Shown: positions 41,314 to 52,274, numbered from the stretch's first letter. The stretch: 64,000 nucleotides of DNA from Arthrobacter sp. OV608 (GCA_900110595.1 FOEZ01000002.1:62001-126000), one strand, 5' to 3'. Translations and numbers: made by a program. Notes: generated by a model from the sequence alone, not told the origin.

Positions 41314-41755
41314 GTTGCATAAGAGCCGCACCGCCAGAACGCTTGGCGTCGTCCTGTGCCTGGCGCTCGGAATATCAATTTCCCCCGCGGCCAACGCCGC
41401 TTTCAACGGAAGCGCAAAGGCAGCCGCGGGTTTGGCAACGGCTACGATTCCACCGGCAACCGCCTCGACTGTGGCAGTAACAGCAGTATGCGGCAGCAAC
41501 AAGAGAGTGCTGACCCTGTCCGTGGCAGCGAAAGCCACCATAGCCTACGCCAACGAGTTGCAAGTCATCGTTTCCAGTGGTGGCGTTTCGTCCACGACCT
41601 ATCAGGGACTGTCTGAAAGCTCTCGCACCTTTACCGCCCCGCAGGGTGGAAGTTCTGTTGCTTTCTCATACGAAATTCGCCCCCTTTACCGTCCGTCAGA
41701 TTCCACCAATTTCTGGCGGAGCCCAATGCCATTGTCTGGAACGTACACCTGTTGA
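41306..41755 (+). CDS. Small secreted protein of the sipW operon
   Basis: 149 residues. Sec signal peptide with ARTLGVVLCLALGISISPAANA; predicted cleavage after ANA. The mature part is Ala/Ser/Thr-rich with two cysteines (VCGSNKR and the C-terminal CYS residue), beta-rich, and ends FWRSPMPLSGTYTC. No family recognised. It overlaps sipW and follows the TasA-like gene, so it may be a minor component or anchor of the same surface structure. Convergent with the LssY_C gene, 5 nt between stops. Confidence 0.65.
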   Translation: MIRLHKSRTARTLGVVLCLALGISISPAANAAFNGSAKAAAGLATATIPPATASTVAVTAVCGSNKRVLTLSVAAKATIAYANELQVIVSSGGVSSTTYQGLSESSRTFTAPQGGSSVAFSYEIRPLYRPSDSTNFWRSPMPLSGTYTC

Positions 41756-41760
41756 AAAGC

Positions 41761-42660
41761 TCAAAGACCCCTCCGCCGCAACCGCTCCGGCGGGTGCAGG
41801 TCGATGATCGGCAGGTGCCCGTCGGTGCGGATGGCGTCACCGCCGCCGTTGCGGTGGTGGTAGCCGCTGGAGTAGTTGAGGATGATGTGGATCGACTCCA
41901 CGGCGTTGGCCGAGCGGAGCGTCTCGATGATGAAGTCCCGTTCCTCATCCGTGCGGTCGGCAATCTTGTGGGTGATCTGGAAAGTGAACAGTGACAGCCC
42001 CACGCTCCGGTCGTAGGTGCCGGCGCCCACCCAGTCCACGGCGAGTCCGCCCGGGAGCCGCCATCCGGGCGGGCATTTCCAGAACCGGACGTGGTGCCTC
42101 TTCCGCGGGTTTCCCTCGATTTCGCGCTGGAAGGCGAGGTCCTGCTTGTTGCCGAATACGTAGAGCGAACTGACCGGTGCGGCCGGATAGCTGCGCCCGA
42201 GGACCGTGGATGTGAGTGTGCGCCAGGCGGTGCCGGGTGTGATCGGATCAGCCTCCACCCAGCCTGCTGTCATCATGGCCTGGCGCAATTCCTCCCTGGG
42301 ACCCACCACGGCGAGGTTCACGGGGTCGCCCAGGACGCCGTCGCCCGTCCTGGTCCGCCCGATGAAGTAGTCCGGAATGTACAGGCTGCTGAGGATCTTG
42401 TGCACGCGCGGCAACAGGGCGTAGGCCAGGATCAGCCAGACCGGCAGGAACACCCACGCCTGTTCCGGGCCGCGCGACAGGCGGGCGAGCAGGAAATAGT
42501 AGACCGCCCAGCCCACGGCGATGGTCACCACCAGGTACAGAAGCCGCTGCAGGACGGCCAGGACGGTGGCCCATCTGCTTTGCCGGCGGACCACGGGGCT
42601 GCTGGAACGTGAGTGGTCCGGCTCATCTGGAACAGCCCGCTGGGAGCCAGTGGACGTCAC
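41761..42660 (-). CDS. LssY_C-domain membrane protein
   Basis: 299 residues. Two hydrophobic segments near 40-85, then an LssY C-terminal domain: DPVNLAVVGPREELRQAMM, GWVEADPITP, SLYVFGNKQDLAFQRE, RHHVRFWKCP. LssY_C is found alone or fused to PAP2/DedA domains; its function is unknown, possibly in lipid or phospholipid handling. Start GTG 42660 is set by AAAGGAG 8 nt upstream. The C-terminal 25 residues contain HH and RLRRR runs and seem unstructured. Confidence 0.75.
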   Translation of the reverse strand: MTSTGSQRAVPDEPDHSRSSSPVVRRQSRWATVLAVLQRLLYLVVTIAVGWAVYYFLLARLSRGPEQAWVFLPVWLILAYALLPRVHKILSSLYIPDYFIGRTRTGDGVLGDPVNLAVVGPREELRQAMMTAGWVEADPITPGTAWRTLTSTVLGRSYPAAPVSSLYVFGNKQDLAFQREIEGNPRKRHHVRFWKCPPGWRLPGGLAVDWVGAGTYDRSVGLSLFTFQITHKIADRTDEERDFIIETLRSANAVESIHIILNYSSGYHHRNGGGDAIRTDGHLPIIDLHPPERLRRRGL

Positions 42661-42728
42661 GACGCTTCTCCTTTCGGTCGCTCACCAACAGCCTAAAAGG
42701 TCCGGTGGGAAAGCCGGACGCCCGCGGA

Positions 42729-43430
42729 CTAGGCCGGAAGGTTCAGCTGCTCCACGATGATCCGGGCCGTCTCCGGCTCGCCCAGAATCCGGAAGTGCCC
42801 GGCGGCGGGCAGCTCGATGTTGGTGGCGCCCGGCAGGACACTGCCCTCGGGGATGTGCGGGTCGAAGGGGCCGTAGATGGAGGTGATCCGGCTGTTTATG
42901 GTCTCCTCCCGTGCCAGCTGAAGCGTCAAGGCGTTGCGCGGGGAGAAGATCCGCAGGCTGGGCAGCAGCATGTAGCGGGCATAGCGGGAGCCGGAAAACG
43001 GCGTGCAGACGGCAATCATCCGCTCAATCCGGTGCTCGGGGTCCAGGTTCAGCATGGCGTACTTTCCGATCAGCCCGCCCTTGCTGTGCGCCACTATGGC
43101 AACATCACGCAGGCCCGCTTCCTCCAGGTGCTGGGCCACCATGCGTGCGGCGGCGGGAACATCCAGCTTGTTCCGCTGCAGCACCGTCACCACGTGGACC
43201 GGGTGGCCGGCATCATGGATGGACCGGATGAGCGGCATCATGAACTGCCAGTTTTCGTACACGCCCGGAATAATCAGCACGGGACTGAGGTGGCCTTTAT
43301 GGAAGGAACCCGGCTGCACCCGGGACACCGCGCCCTGGACCTGGCAGATGGCGGCATAGACGTAGTCCTGCAGCCACCACACGGCCTTCTGCAGGCCACT
43401 GCCACGGACGGGCATCCCCGTTTCACTCAT
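42729..43430 (-). CDS. Alpha/beta-hydrolase (lipase/esterase-like)
   Basis: 233 residues. Oxyanion region VLIIPGVYENWQFM, nucleophile serine in VAHSKGGLIGKY, acid in IYGPFDPHIPEG and histidine in LPAAGHFRIL. The AHSKGG elbow and PGVYE resemble lipase class-2/PGAP1-like esterases. No signal peptide, so cytoplasmic. Start ATG 43430 (MSETGMP). Single gene. Confidence 0.8.
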   Translation of the reverse strand: MSETGMPVRGSGLQKAVWWLQDYVYAAICQVQGAVSRVQPGSFHKGHLSPVLIIPGVYENWQFMMPLIRSIHDAGHPVHVVTVLQRNKLDVPAAARMVAQHLEEAGLRDVAIVAHSKGGLIGKYAMLNLDPEHRIERMIAVCTPFSGSRYARYMLLPSLRIFSPRNALTLQLAREETINSRITSIYGPFDPHIPEGSVLPGATNIELPAAGHFRILGEPETARIIVEQLNLPA

Positions 43431-43463
43431 CTGTCGAGGATAGCGCCCGCACCCCGTTGCCCT

Positions 43464-43508
43464 ATCACTTTTGGTCCCCAACCGGGCGGTTTGGGCACCA
43501 AAAGTGAT
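43464..43508 (-). terminator. Hairpin between MFS and hydrolase genes
   Basis: ATCACTTTTGGT and ACCAAAAGTGAT are perfect 12-bp arms; pairing continues partly inwards (CCCCAA with TTTGGG). Just after the MFS stop, so a terminator for it. Confidence 0.7.
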
Positions 43509-43523
43509 GGCTCAAGTGGAGGG

Positions 43524-44741
43524 TCAGTAGTTCCGGCGGTGCTTCAAGCGGGGAATCACGACGGCGAACACGGCCGCCGCCGCGAAGCCCAGGATGCCGG
43601 TGGCTGAGATCCCCGCGCCCAGGGAGGCCAGGGCCGTCACCCCGGAGAGGAGAACCGGCCCGCCCGTGGACCCGGCGTCCGCCATGAACCGCCACAGCCC
43701 CAGGAACTGCCCGCGCCCGCGGTCCGGCGAGAAATCAGCCCCCAACGTCATCACCAGTCCGGAGCTGATCCCGTTCCCGAACCCGATCAGCAGCGCCGCG
43801 AGCAGCAGCCCGGTAAAGGACCCGGTCAGCGGAATCAGCAGCAGGGCCAGTCCCATCAGCAGCGTGGACGGAACGGCCACAAACTGCCGGCCCTTCCGGT
43901 CCATCAGCTTCCCGGCCGGATAAAACACCAGCATGTCGATGGCCCCGGACAGACCGTAGATCAACGAGGCGGAACTGGCATCCATGCCCAGGTGGTCCGC
44001 CCACAGCGGGATCACCACCTGGCGTGAGGAGCGCAGCGCACTCAGCAGCAGGATGCCCGCACCCACGCTCAGGAACACCTTCGCGTGGGACACAGCGACG
44101 TTACGGAGGGTGGGCTCCGGACCCTTGTGCCCGCCGTCGGACGTTCCAGAAAGCTCCAGGTCCGGGATGGTGAGGGACAGCAAGGCAGCCGCCGCCATGG
44201 CCACCACCCCTACCCAGTACGCACCACCGATGCCCGAGAACTGCATCACCCCGGCGCCCAGGAACGGCCCGATGAACACACCGATCCGGTTCACTCCGCC
44301 CAGTGTGGACAACGCCCGCGCCCGGAACTCCACCGGAACGGCCTCGGCGAGGTACTTCTGCCGTGCCAGCCCGAACACGGCGCCGGACATCCCGACGACG
44401 GCCATCGCCACCGCAAGCAGCCACAGTCCGTTGGGGATCAGCGAGGACAGCCCGGCGGCGGCCAGGGCCAGGCCGGCAGCCACCGCGGCGCCCACAATGG
44501 CCCAGCGTTCGCCGAACTTCAGCGTCACCAAGGAGGCGGGCAGGTTGAAGAACCACGAGCCCAGTCCGATCAGCGTGACGATCAGCGCCGCGAGGGCCAC
44601 CGAAGCGCCAAGCCCGCGGGCGGTCAGCGCCACCACCGGAAGGATGGCGCCCTGCCCGATCCCAAAAAGCAGCGTGGGGCCGAAAGCGGCCACGGCGATA
44701 CCGCGCAAGGTAAAGGGCTGTGGGTCATCCGGGGAAGTCAT
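43524..44741 (-). CDS. MFS transporter
   Basis: 405 residues, about twelve hydrophobic segments, with KFGERWAIVGAAV at the 2-3 loop and GKLMDRKGRQFVAVPS at the 8-9 loop (motif A copies). It is an efflux-type carrier; substrate unknown. Start ATG 44741 with AGGA 8 nt upstream. Divergent from the small gene at 44876. Confidence 0.8.
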   Translation of the reverse strand: MTSPDDPQPFTLRGIAVAAFGPTLLFGIGQGAILPVVALTARGLGASVALAALIVTLIGLGSWFFNLPASLVTLKFGERWAIVGAAVAAGLALAAAGLSSLIPNGLWLLAVAMAVVGMSGAVFGLARQKYLAEAVPVEFRARALSTLGGVNRIGVFIGPFLGAGVMQFSGIGGAYWVGVVAMAAAALLSLTIPDLELSGTSDGGHKGPEPTLRNVAVSHAKVFLSVGAGILLLSALRSSRQVVIPLWADHLGMDASSASLIYGLSGAIDMLVFYPAGKLMDRKGRQFVAVPSTLLMGLALLLIPLTGSFTGLLLAALLIGFGNGISSGLVMTLGADFSPDRGRGQFLGLWRFMADAGSTGGPVLLSGVTALASLGAGISATGILGFAAAAVFAVVIPRLKHRRNY

Positions 44742-44807
44742 CAGATTTATCCTAGGGCGGGCGGCAGCAGGGGCCAGAAAGACGCCGGTTTGGGGGTCAC
44801 AAAACCC

Positions 44808-44836
44808 TTGCAAAGGACTAGCGTTTGCCTTATGGG
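44808..44836 (+). promoter_or_regulatory. Promoter-like element before the 44876 gene
   Basis: TTGCAA (44808-44813), 17-nt spacer, TATGGG (44831-44836); 39 nt before the start codon. Confidence 0.35.
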
Positions 44837-44875
44837 TGCTGATCCGCGCCCACAACCAAAGGGGAGGTTCATTTC

Positions 44876-45217
44876 ATGGGTGAAGTGTGGATCCGTACGC
44901 TCGGCAACGGGTTGGTCCGGGCAGACTATGTCACCGAAATTTCATCCACCCGCGGGTCCCTTCATGAGGACCAGGGTTTTTCGCTGAAGGTCATCGTGGA
45001 CGGCAAAGGCCATGTCCTGATTGATGACAGCGACCTGCAGGGCGGCCTGGCCGAGCGGCTCGAATACGCCCGGCACGTTGAAGACGCCCTGCTGCTCGCC
45101 ATGGACGAAGCGCGGGAAATCGACGCCGCGGTGGTGATTTCCTACGAGCCGGAGCGCGAGCGCTGGTCATCGGCCCCGGTGTCAGTAATAACGGGAAGGC
45201 TTCCGGAGGTGGTCTGA
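44876..45217 (+). CDS. Small hypothetical protein
   Basis: 113 residues, mixed alpha/beta, acidic, no signal or membrane segment. It begins GEVWIRTLGNGLVRADYVTEI, a strand-rich opening, and ends in a helical EYARHVEDALLLAMDEAREID plus a short strand. A ribosome site GGGGAGG lies 8 nt upstream of ATG 44876, so translation is likely. I do not recognise the family. Confidence 0.65.
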   Translation: MGEVWIRTLGNGLVRADYVTEISSTRGSLHEDQGFSLKVIVDGKGHVLIDDSDLQGGLAERLEYARHVEDALLLAMDEAREIDAAVVISYEPERERWSSAPVSVITGRLPEVV

Positions 45218-45255
45218 CCTTCTGCTTGGCAGCATCTGGCGGAGAAGTACGACGT

Positions 45256-45283
45256 CGGCCGGCGGCACGGGTGCTGCCGGCCG
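45256..45283 (+). terminator. Hairpin after the 44876 gene
   Basis: 13-bp arms CGGCCGGCGGCAC and GTGCTGCCGGCCG with one mismatch and a 2-nt loop. GC-rich, no T-run directly after it. Confidence 0.55.
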
Positions 45284-45372
45284 CTGTTCAGGAAAAGGCG
45301 AGCGTGCTTGTTTTTGCGGCCGCTGGCGTCACAACATCAGCATCCACATTCGGTGTAATAAATACGTAACTG

Positions 45373-45401
45373 TTGCGTGGATCACATTCACCCCCTACTC
45401 T
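45373..45401 (+). promoter_or_regulatory. Promoter-like element before the 45475 gene
   Basis: TTGCGT (45373-45378), 17-nt spacer, TACTCT (45396-45401), about 73 nt before the TTG start. The -35 hexamer equals that of the element at 13475. Confidence 0.35.
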
Positions 45402-45474
45402 GATTGAGGCTTAAGAAACAGGCCAATGCAAGAAGCTGCAGCGTCGCAGCCAATGCCGGGGAAGGCTTTACATT

Positions 45475-45801
45475 TTGAACTCCAAGCTCAACATCGTTGT
45501 CCGTGTAGATCTCGACCACGCGAAAGCACTGGTGATTGCAAAGGGGCACATCACCGTGCACAGCGTGAATGCGCTTTATGTTGTGGCCAAGCGCGCCAAT
45601 TCCATCAGACAGGGTTTGTACCTGGAGTTGGATATCTCCCATGCCGTGGTGGATGACGAGGCACTGGAGCAACTGCAGGCGTGCTCCCAGACCCATCACC
45701 TGCCGGCACTTATTGATCCGTACCAGAAGCCGTGCGATATCAGTGTCCTGGCACCGCGACGGCAACATACCCCCTCGCGGCCGGAACTGCTCGCCGCATA
45801 A
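45475..45801 (+). CDS. Small hypothetical protein, possibly STAS-like
   Basis: 108 residues with a TTG start; GGGGAAGG lies upstream at good spacing. The pattern NIVVRVDLDHAKALVIAKG, then NALYVVAKRANSI and LYLELDISHAVVDDEALEQL resembles the strand-helix order of STAS domains (anti-sigma-antagonist fold), but no phosphorylatable serine motif is evident. The C-terminal 25 residues are Pro/Arg-rich. Its position facing a PAS-GGDEF-EAL/RsbQ pair may or may not be meaningful. Confidence 0.5.
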   Translation: MNSKLNIVVRVDLDHAKALVIAKGHITVHSVNALYVVAKRANSIRQGLYLELDISHAVVDDEALEQLQACSQTHHLPALIDPYQKPCDISVLAPRRQHTPSRPELLAA

Positions 45802-45880
45802 GGCTTTATGGCCAAGGCACCCGCAGCGCCCCCTGATCGGGCCAGTGGTGCCGGCCGCACACTTTCTTCTCTCCTTAGAC

Positions 45881-45947
45881 TTTCCACCGACTGGAAGTGC
45901 AGCCGTATCCGAATAGACGGGTAGCCGCACTCCCAGTCCGGTGGAAA
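45881..45947. terminator. Bidirectional terminator between convergent genes
   Basis: TTTCCACCGACTGGAAGTGC and GCACTCCCAGTCCGGTGGAAA pair along about 20 bp with one bulge and one mismatch, with further pairing inside. Ends in A/T on both sides. Confidence 0.7.
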
Positions 45948-45951
45948 CCTT

Positions 45952-47727
45952 TTATGCGATGGCGGGTTCGCCGTCACCGTGGGCGTCCAGCCACTCCTTC
46001 AGGGCCGGGGCAGGCAGCGGGCGGGCAAAGTGGTAGCCCTGCGCAAGGTCGCAGCCCATCGCCCTCAGCGTCTGGACCTGCCCTGACGTCTCCACGCCTT
46101 CGGCAACCGCCCGGATGCCCACCGCATGGGCCAGATCAATGCAGCTGCCCACGATCGCCGAGTCTCCGGAGTCCGAACCCAGCCCGTTGATAAAGGACCT
46201 GTCGATCTTCAGTTCGTCGATGGGGAACTTCTTCAGGTACGTCAGGCTTGAGTAGCCCGTACCAAAATCGTCCACGGCGAGGTTGACACCGAGATTCCTC
46301 AGGGCTGTCAGCGACTCAAGTGCCGCGTCAGGGTCCGCCATCAGGGCCGTTTCGGTGATTTCCAGCAGCAGGTGTGACGGATCAATGTCCCGTAGCTGCA
46401 GTGCGCCTTCCACCATCGTCACCAGCTCCGGGTCGCTGAGCTGCCGGGCGGACAGGTTGACGGCGAACTCAAGGCCCGCGCCGCCGCGGCCTTCCCGGCG
46501 CCAGCTGTCCGCCTGCCGGAGGGTTTCGCCCAGGACCCAGGCTCCCAGCGGACGCACCAGCCCGGATTCTTCAGCCATGGTGATGAATTCCGACGGCGGC
46601 AACAGTCCGCGGGTTGGGTGTTGCCACCGGACCAGCGCCTCCACTCCAATGGTCCGCCCGGTGCGCAGGTCCACGCGCGGCTGGTAATGGACGCGGAGCG
46701 CACCCTCGTTGATTCCCCGCCGGAGTTCGCCCAGCGCGCGGAGCCGGTCCACCGTGGGATCAGACGCCGCGGGTTCATGCAGTTCCCAGCGGCTGCGCCC
46801 CAGTTCCTTGGCCCGGTACATCGCGATATCCGCGCGGCGAACCAGCTCTTCAAGGCCTTCCCCCTCCCCCTGGGCGGCAGCTACTCCAATGCTGGCGGAG
46901 GTGACTATTTCCAGGTCCTCGATCTGGATGGGCGTACTGAGGATCTCCAGCAGTTCCGCCGCGAGGGCAGTGGCTTCCCCGGGGCCGGTGAACGGGCCCA
47001 CCACCACAAACTCGTCCCCGGAAAGCCGGGCCACAGCACTTGCATCCGGAGCTGCTTTTGCCAGGCGCTCCGCAACGGAGACCAGCAGCTCATCCCCCGC
47101 CGAATGGCCCAGGCTGTCATTAACGGCCTTGAAGTGGTCGAGGTCGATGAACAGGACGGCCAGCCGGCCGCTGCCCTGGGCGCCAGTTCCTGGAACCGCG
47201 TCCAGCTTGGCCTTCAGTCCAGCCCTGTTGGGCAGGCCGGTCAGCGCGTCATGCAGGGCGAGCCGCTGCAGTTCCTTTTCAGCCTCCGCCCGGCGGGCTT
47301 CGGATTCCTCGGCAGCCCGCACTGCCGATACCAGTTCCTTTTCATACATCCGGCGTTCGTGGGCGCTGAAAACGATCACCCGGACGATGGCGGGCTGCCC
47401 TCCGGAGCCCGGAGACCGTGACGCCGAGAGCAACGCAGCCCGGCGGCCGCCGTCGGCGTGGATGATTTCAACAGCTATTTCGGAAACAGAGCCGTTGATG
47501 CCAAGTTGCGGGATGCAGTGCGTGGAATAGAGGATCTGGTCCCCCACGGGCATCAGGGACTGCAACGTGGATCCGACCAGACGGTGGCGGGTGTAACCCG
47601 ACCAGCGCACGAACGTGTCGTTGACCGCGGTGATGTGTCCGGCGTCGTCGGTGATCAGGTATCCGCAGGGCGCCTGGTGGAACAGCGCTTCAAAATCGGC
47701 CCGGTCCGGCTCGTCGGAACCTGTCAC
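45952..47727 (-). CDS. PAS-GGDEF-EAL c-di-GMP enzyme
   Basis: 591 residues, no membrane segment. PAS domain about 10-120 (APCGYLITDDAGHITAVNDTFVR and LYSTHCIPQLGINGS), coiled linker 122-155, GGDEF domain with SGDEF at 236-240, EAL domain from Glu363 (GVEALVRW) with NLSARQ, EITETAL, DDFGTGYSSL, AEGVET and QGYHFARPL. Both catalytic sites look intact; no RxxD inhibitory site is seen before SGDEF. It makes and/or degrades cyclic di-GMP in response to the PAS ligand. Start GTG 47727 overlaps the RsbQ-like gene (GTGA). Confidence 0.92.
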   Translation of the reverse strand: MTGSDEPDRADFEALFHQAPCGYLITDDAGHITAVNDTFVRWSGYTRHRLVGSTLQSLMPVGDQILYSTHCIPQLGINGSVSEIAVEIIHADGGRRAALLSASRSPGSGGQPAIVRVIVFSAHERRMYEKELVSAVRAAEESEARRAEAEKELQRLALHDALTGLPNRAGLKAKLDAVPGTGAQGSGRLAVLFIDLDHFKAVNDSLGHSAGDELLVSVAERLAKAAPDASAVARLSGDEFVVVGPFTGPGEATALAAELLEILSTPIQIEDLEIVTSASIGVAAAQGEGEGLEELVRRADIAMYRAKELGRSRWELHEPAASDPTVDRLRALGELRRGINEGALRVHYQPRVDLRTGRTIGVEALVRWQHPTRGLLPPSEFITMAEESGLVRPLGAWVLGETLRQADSWRREGRGGAGLEFAVNLSARQLSDPELVTMVEGALQLRDIDPSHLLLEITETALMADPDAALESLTALRNLGVNLAVDDFGTGYSSLTYLKKFPIDELKIDRSFINGLGSDSGDSAIVGSCIDLAHAVGIRAVAEGVETSGQVQTLRAMGCDLAQGYHFARPLPAPALKEWLDAHGDGEPAIA

Positions 47728-48560
47728 GTACTGGCCGATAGATAGTCCAGGATGGCCCGGGCGGTGTCTTCCGGTGCACTGACGTGCGGGCAGTGGCCGG
47801 TGGCCTGGAGCTGCACCAGCGTGCTTCGTTCCAGATGCTCGTGGACATAGGAACCCACCTCCGGCGGCGCAAGCAGGTCATCGGAGCATTGCAGGATCAG
47901 GCTGTCAGTCCCCACCTGCTCCAGCATGGGCCTGGTGTCCGAGAGGAAGGTGACCCGCGCGAAATGCCGGGCTATGGAAGGATTGGTCCGGCAGAAACTG
48001 CTCCGGAGTTCCTCCGAAAGCTCCGGCGCCTCCGGGTGGCCCATGGCCATCGGTGCCAGCGCCTCAGCCCAGGCGAAGTAGTTGCTGTCCAGCGAAGCAA
48101 GCAGGCCTTCAATGTCCTCCTGCGAGAACCCGCCCACGTAACCATCGGCTAAGTCATTGATGTAGCGCGGGGAAGGTGCCACCAGGACCAGCCGGGAGAA
48201 CCGCTGCGGCTCCCGCGCGGCAGCGATCACCGCAACCATCGCGCTGACGCTGTGCGCCACCAGGATGACGTCTTCCAGCTCCAGGGCATCGCAGATTTCC
48301 AGGAGGTCCGCCGCGTAACCGTCCAGCGACGCGTACTTGTCGCGGTCGTAGGCGTCCACGTCCGAGCGGCCCGCGCCCACGTTGTCAAAGAGCACCAGCC
48401 GATAGGTGTCGCTGAAGTAGGGCAGGAGCCGGCGCCACATGTCCTGGTCGCAGCCGTAGCCGTGGGCAAACAGCATCACCGGCCCGTCCGCCTGCCCGGA
48501 TATGGTGACGTTGTTCCGCCGGATAACGGGCGAAACTGCTGAAGTGACTGTTTCGACCAT
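47724..48560 (-). CDS. RsbQ-like alpha/beta hydrolase
   Basis: 278 residues, KAI2/D14/RsbQ class. FAHGYGCDQDMWR, FDNVGAGRSDVDAYD, nucleophile Ser104 in VAHSVSAM, SPRYIND, GGFSQEDI, ILQCSDDLLAP (Asp) and GHCPH (His) all match RsbQ. In Bacillus, RsbQ is needed for the PAS-containing phosphatase RsbP to sense energy stress, probably by supplying or hydrolysing a small ligand. Here the overlapping partner gene is a PAS-GGDEF-EAL protein, so the pair likely connects that ligand to cyclic di-GMP. Confidence 0.88.
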   Translation of the reverse strand: MVETVTSAVSPVIRRNNVTISGQADGPVMLFAHGYGCDQDMWRRLLPYFSDTYRLVLFDNVGAGRSDVDAYDRDKYASLDGYAADLLEICDALELEDVILVAHSVSAMVAVIAAAREPQRFSRLVLVAPSPRYINDLADGYVGGFSQEDIEGLLASLDSNYFAWAEALAPMAMGHPEAPELSEELRSSFCRTNPSIARHFARVTFLSDTRPMLEQVGTDSLILQCSDDLLAPPEVGSYVHEHLERSTLVQLQATGHCPHVSAPEDTARAILDYLSAST

Positions 48561-48672
48561 GCCGCACCGGCTTCCAGAGGTAATAAGTAGGGTTACTTCG
48601 TGTTGCCTCAGATACTAATCGCGGCAAGGCGGGGAATCCTAGGACTGGCTCCGGCTTGATGGAATCTTTCCC

Positions 48673-50129
48673 TCAGCCGATGATGGGGCGTTCCTCGGGG
48701 AGGCGGTACAGGCGCGGCCGTGCCGAGAGGGCCAGGGCGGACGCCACCGTCACGGTGCCGATGCGGCCCGTGAACATCAGCGCCATCAGCACCCATTCCG
48801 CGGACGGGGGAAGGTTGTAGGTGATACCAGTGCTCATTCCCACGGTGCCGAACGCCGAGATGGACTCGAACAGCACCTTCTCCAGGCTGTAGTCGGTGAA
48901 GATGAGCAGCAGCATGGTTCCGATCACCACGGCGGCGACCCCCAGCAGTGCCACGGACAAGGCCTGGCGCTGGGAAGAGGAACTAACGGACCGGTGGGCG
49001 ATAGTCACCTGGTCACGGCCCCGGACCTCGTTCCAGATGGCGAAGCCCAGCACCAAAAAGGTGGTGATCTTGATGCCGCCGGCGGTGCCGGCGCTGCCGC
49101 CGCCGATGAACATCAGGATGTTGGTGACCATCAGCGTTTCCGGGGCTGCGGCGCCGTAGTCGATGCTGTTGAAGCCGGCAGTACGGGGAAAGACGCTGCC
49201 GGCGAAGGAACCGAGGATCTTGCCGGTGAGGGAGAGCGGGCCGAGGGTTTCGTTCCGGTTCCACTCAAACGCCGCGAACAGCGCCATGCCGGCGATCAGG
49301 AGGAACAGCGTTCCATAGATGGTCAGGCGCAGGTGGACAGTCCAGTTCCGGGGTTTGGTCTCGCCGCGGGTGAGCTGGATGATCACCGGGAACCCCAGCC
49401 CGCCGGCAATGATGGCCAGGCAGATGGGGGTGATGATCCACGGGTCCTCGGCGAAGCCGATGAGGTTGTTGCTGTAGACCGAGAAGCCGGCGTTATTGAA
49501 GGCGGAGATGGCGTGGAAGATCCCGTGCCAGAGGGCAGTTCCGGGGTTCTGGTCGTAGGCGATCCAGAACCGCGCTGTGAGGATCGCGGCCGTTGCGGCC
49601 TCGAAGGTCGACATGATTTTCGCTACCCGCAGCAGCACTGCCCGGACGTCGCCAAGGTTCAGGGTGTGGGTTTCCGTCTGGGCCACGAGCTGGCCGCGCA
49701 GGCCGATGCTCTTGCGGACCAGCAGCGCCAGGAGGGTGGCCAGCGTCATGATGCCAAAGCCGCCCACCTGGATGAGCGCCAGGATGACCACGTGCCCGAA
49801 CGGGGTCCAGAATGTTGCCGTATCCACGGTGACCAGGCCCGTGACGCACACGGCCGATACCGAGGTGAACAGGGAGTCCAGAAACGCATCAGCGTCGGGA
49901 TCGGTTCGTGAGGCCGGAAGCATCAGCAGTGCCGCGCCGATGAGGATGACCATCAGGAAGGCAACGGGAACAGCCCTGACCGGGTGGGTCATGATCCTGC
50001 GAACGACGTTTGCCTTCCGGCCCTCCCTTTCGTTTTTGGCGTCCCGCAGCATCTTTTGGACGGCGGCCACGCTGGCGGGGTCGGGACCCGGTTTGGCAGG
50101 TTCCGACGGCGGGAGGCTCCTTCGGAGGC

Positions 50130-50133
<4 letters not shown>
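48673..50133 (-). CDS. TrkH/KtrB-family potassium transporter
   Basis: 486 residues with four pore repeats; selectivity glycines in [24 protein letters not shown] and TVGMSTG. About 45 polar residues precede the first helix. It is the K+ (or Na/K) translocating subunit; a TrkA/KtrA gating subunit is not in the window. The start overlaps the upstream KimA-like gene (ATGA), so two K+ uptake systems are translated together. Ends 112 bp before the RsbQ-like gene. Confidence 0.9.
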
Positions 50134-52112
<1,979 letters not shown>

Positions 52113-52128
52113 GGACGTGTCTTTCTTT

Positions 52129-52201
52129 GGTGCCCGTTACGGGCGCAAGTTCCCCGGTTCCAGGCGCGACGCTGTGCTGATAACTAACGGAGCCTAGCAC
52201 C
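52129..52201 (-). promoter_or_regulatory. Candidate structured leader of the KimA-TrkH operon
   Basis: On the minus strand GGTGC (52201-52197) could pair with GCACC (52133-52129), enclosing GGAACCGGGGAAC (52161-52149) and a perfect GCCCG-TAA-CGGGC hairpin. The CCGGGGAAC piece recalls ydaO-type (cyclic di-AMP) riboswitches, which precede kimA in Bacillus. The other conserved ydaO blocks are not evident, so this is only a lead. Confidence 0.25.
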
Positions 52202-52235
52202 GGGCCTCGCGCCTCCCGCCCGGAATTCCGGGGAT

Positions 52236-52254
52236 CTTAACGCTTTCTTAACGC
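52236..52254. promoter_or_regulatory. Tandem octamer CTTAACGC, 11 bp apart
   Basis: CTTAACGC at 52236-52243 and 52247-52254, same orientation, one helical turn apart. Such pairs are typical of OmpR/KdpE-family response-regulator sites. It is located upstream of the potassium operon and just after the XRE gene. Confidence 0.4.
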
Positions 52255-52274
52255 CTGCCGTAGCCGGACGTCCG

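Noticed and set aside
45218..45474. tRNA or other structural RNA in the gap
   Set aside because: No cloverleaf or CCA-ending stem could be drawn; the gap is explained by a terminator hairpin and a promoter-like element.
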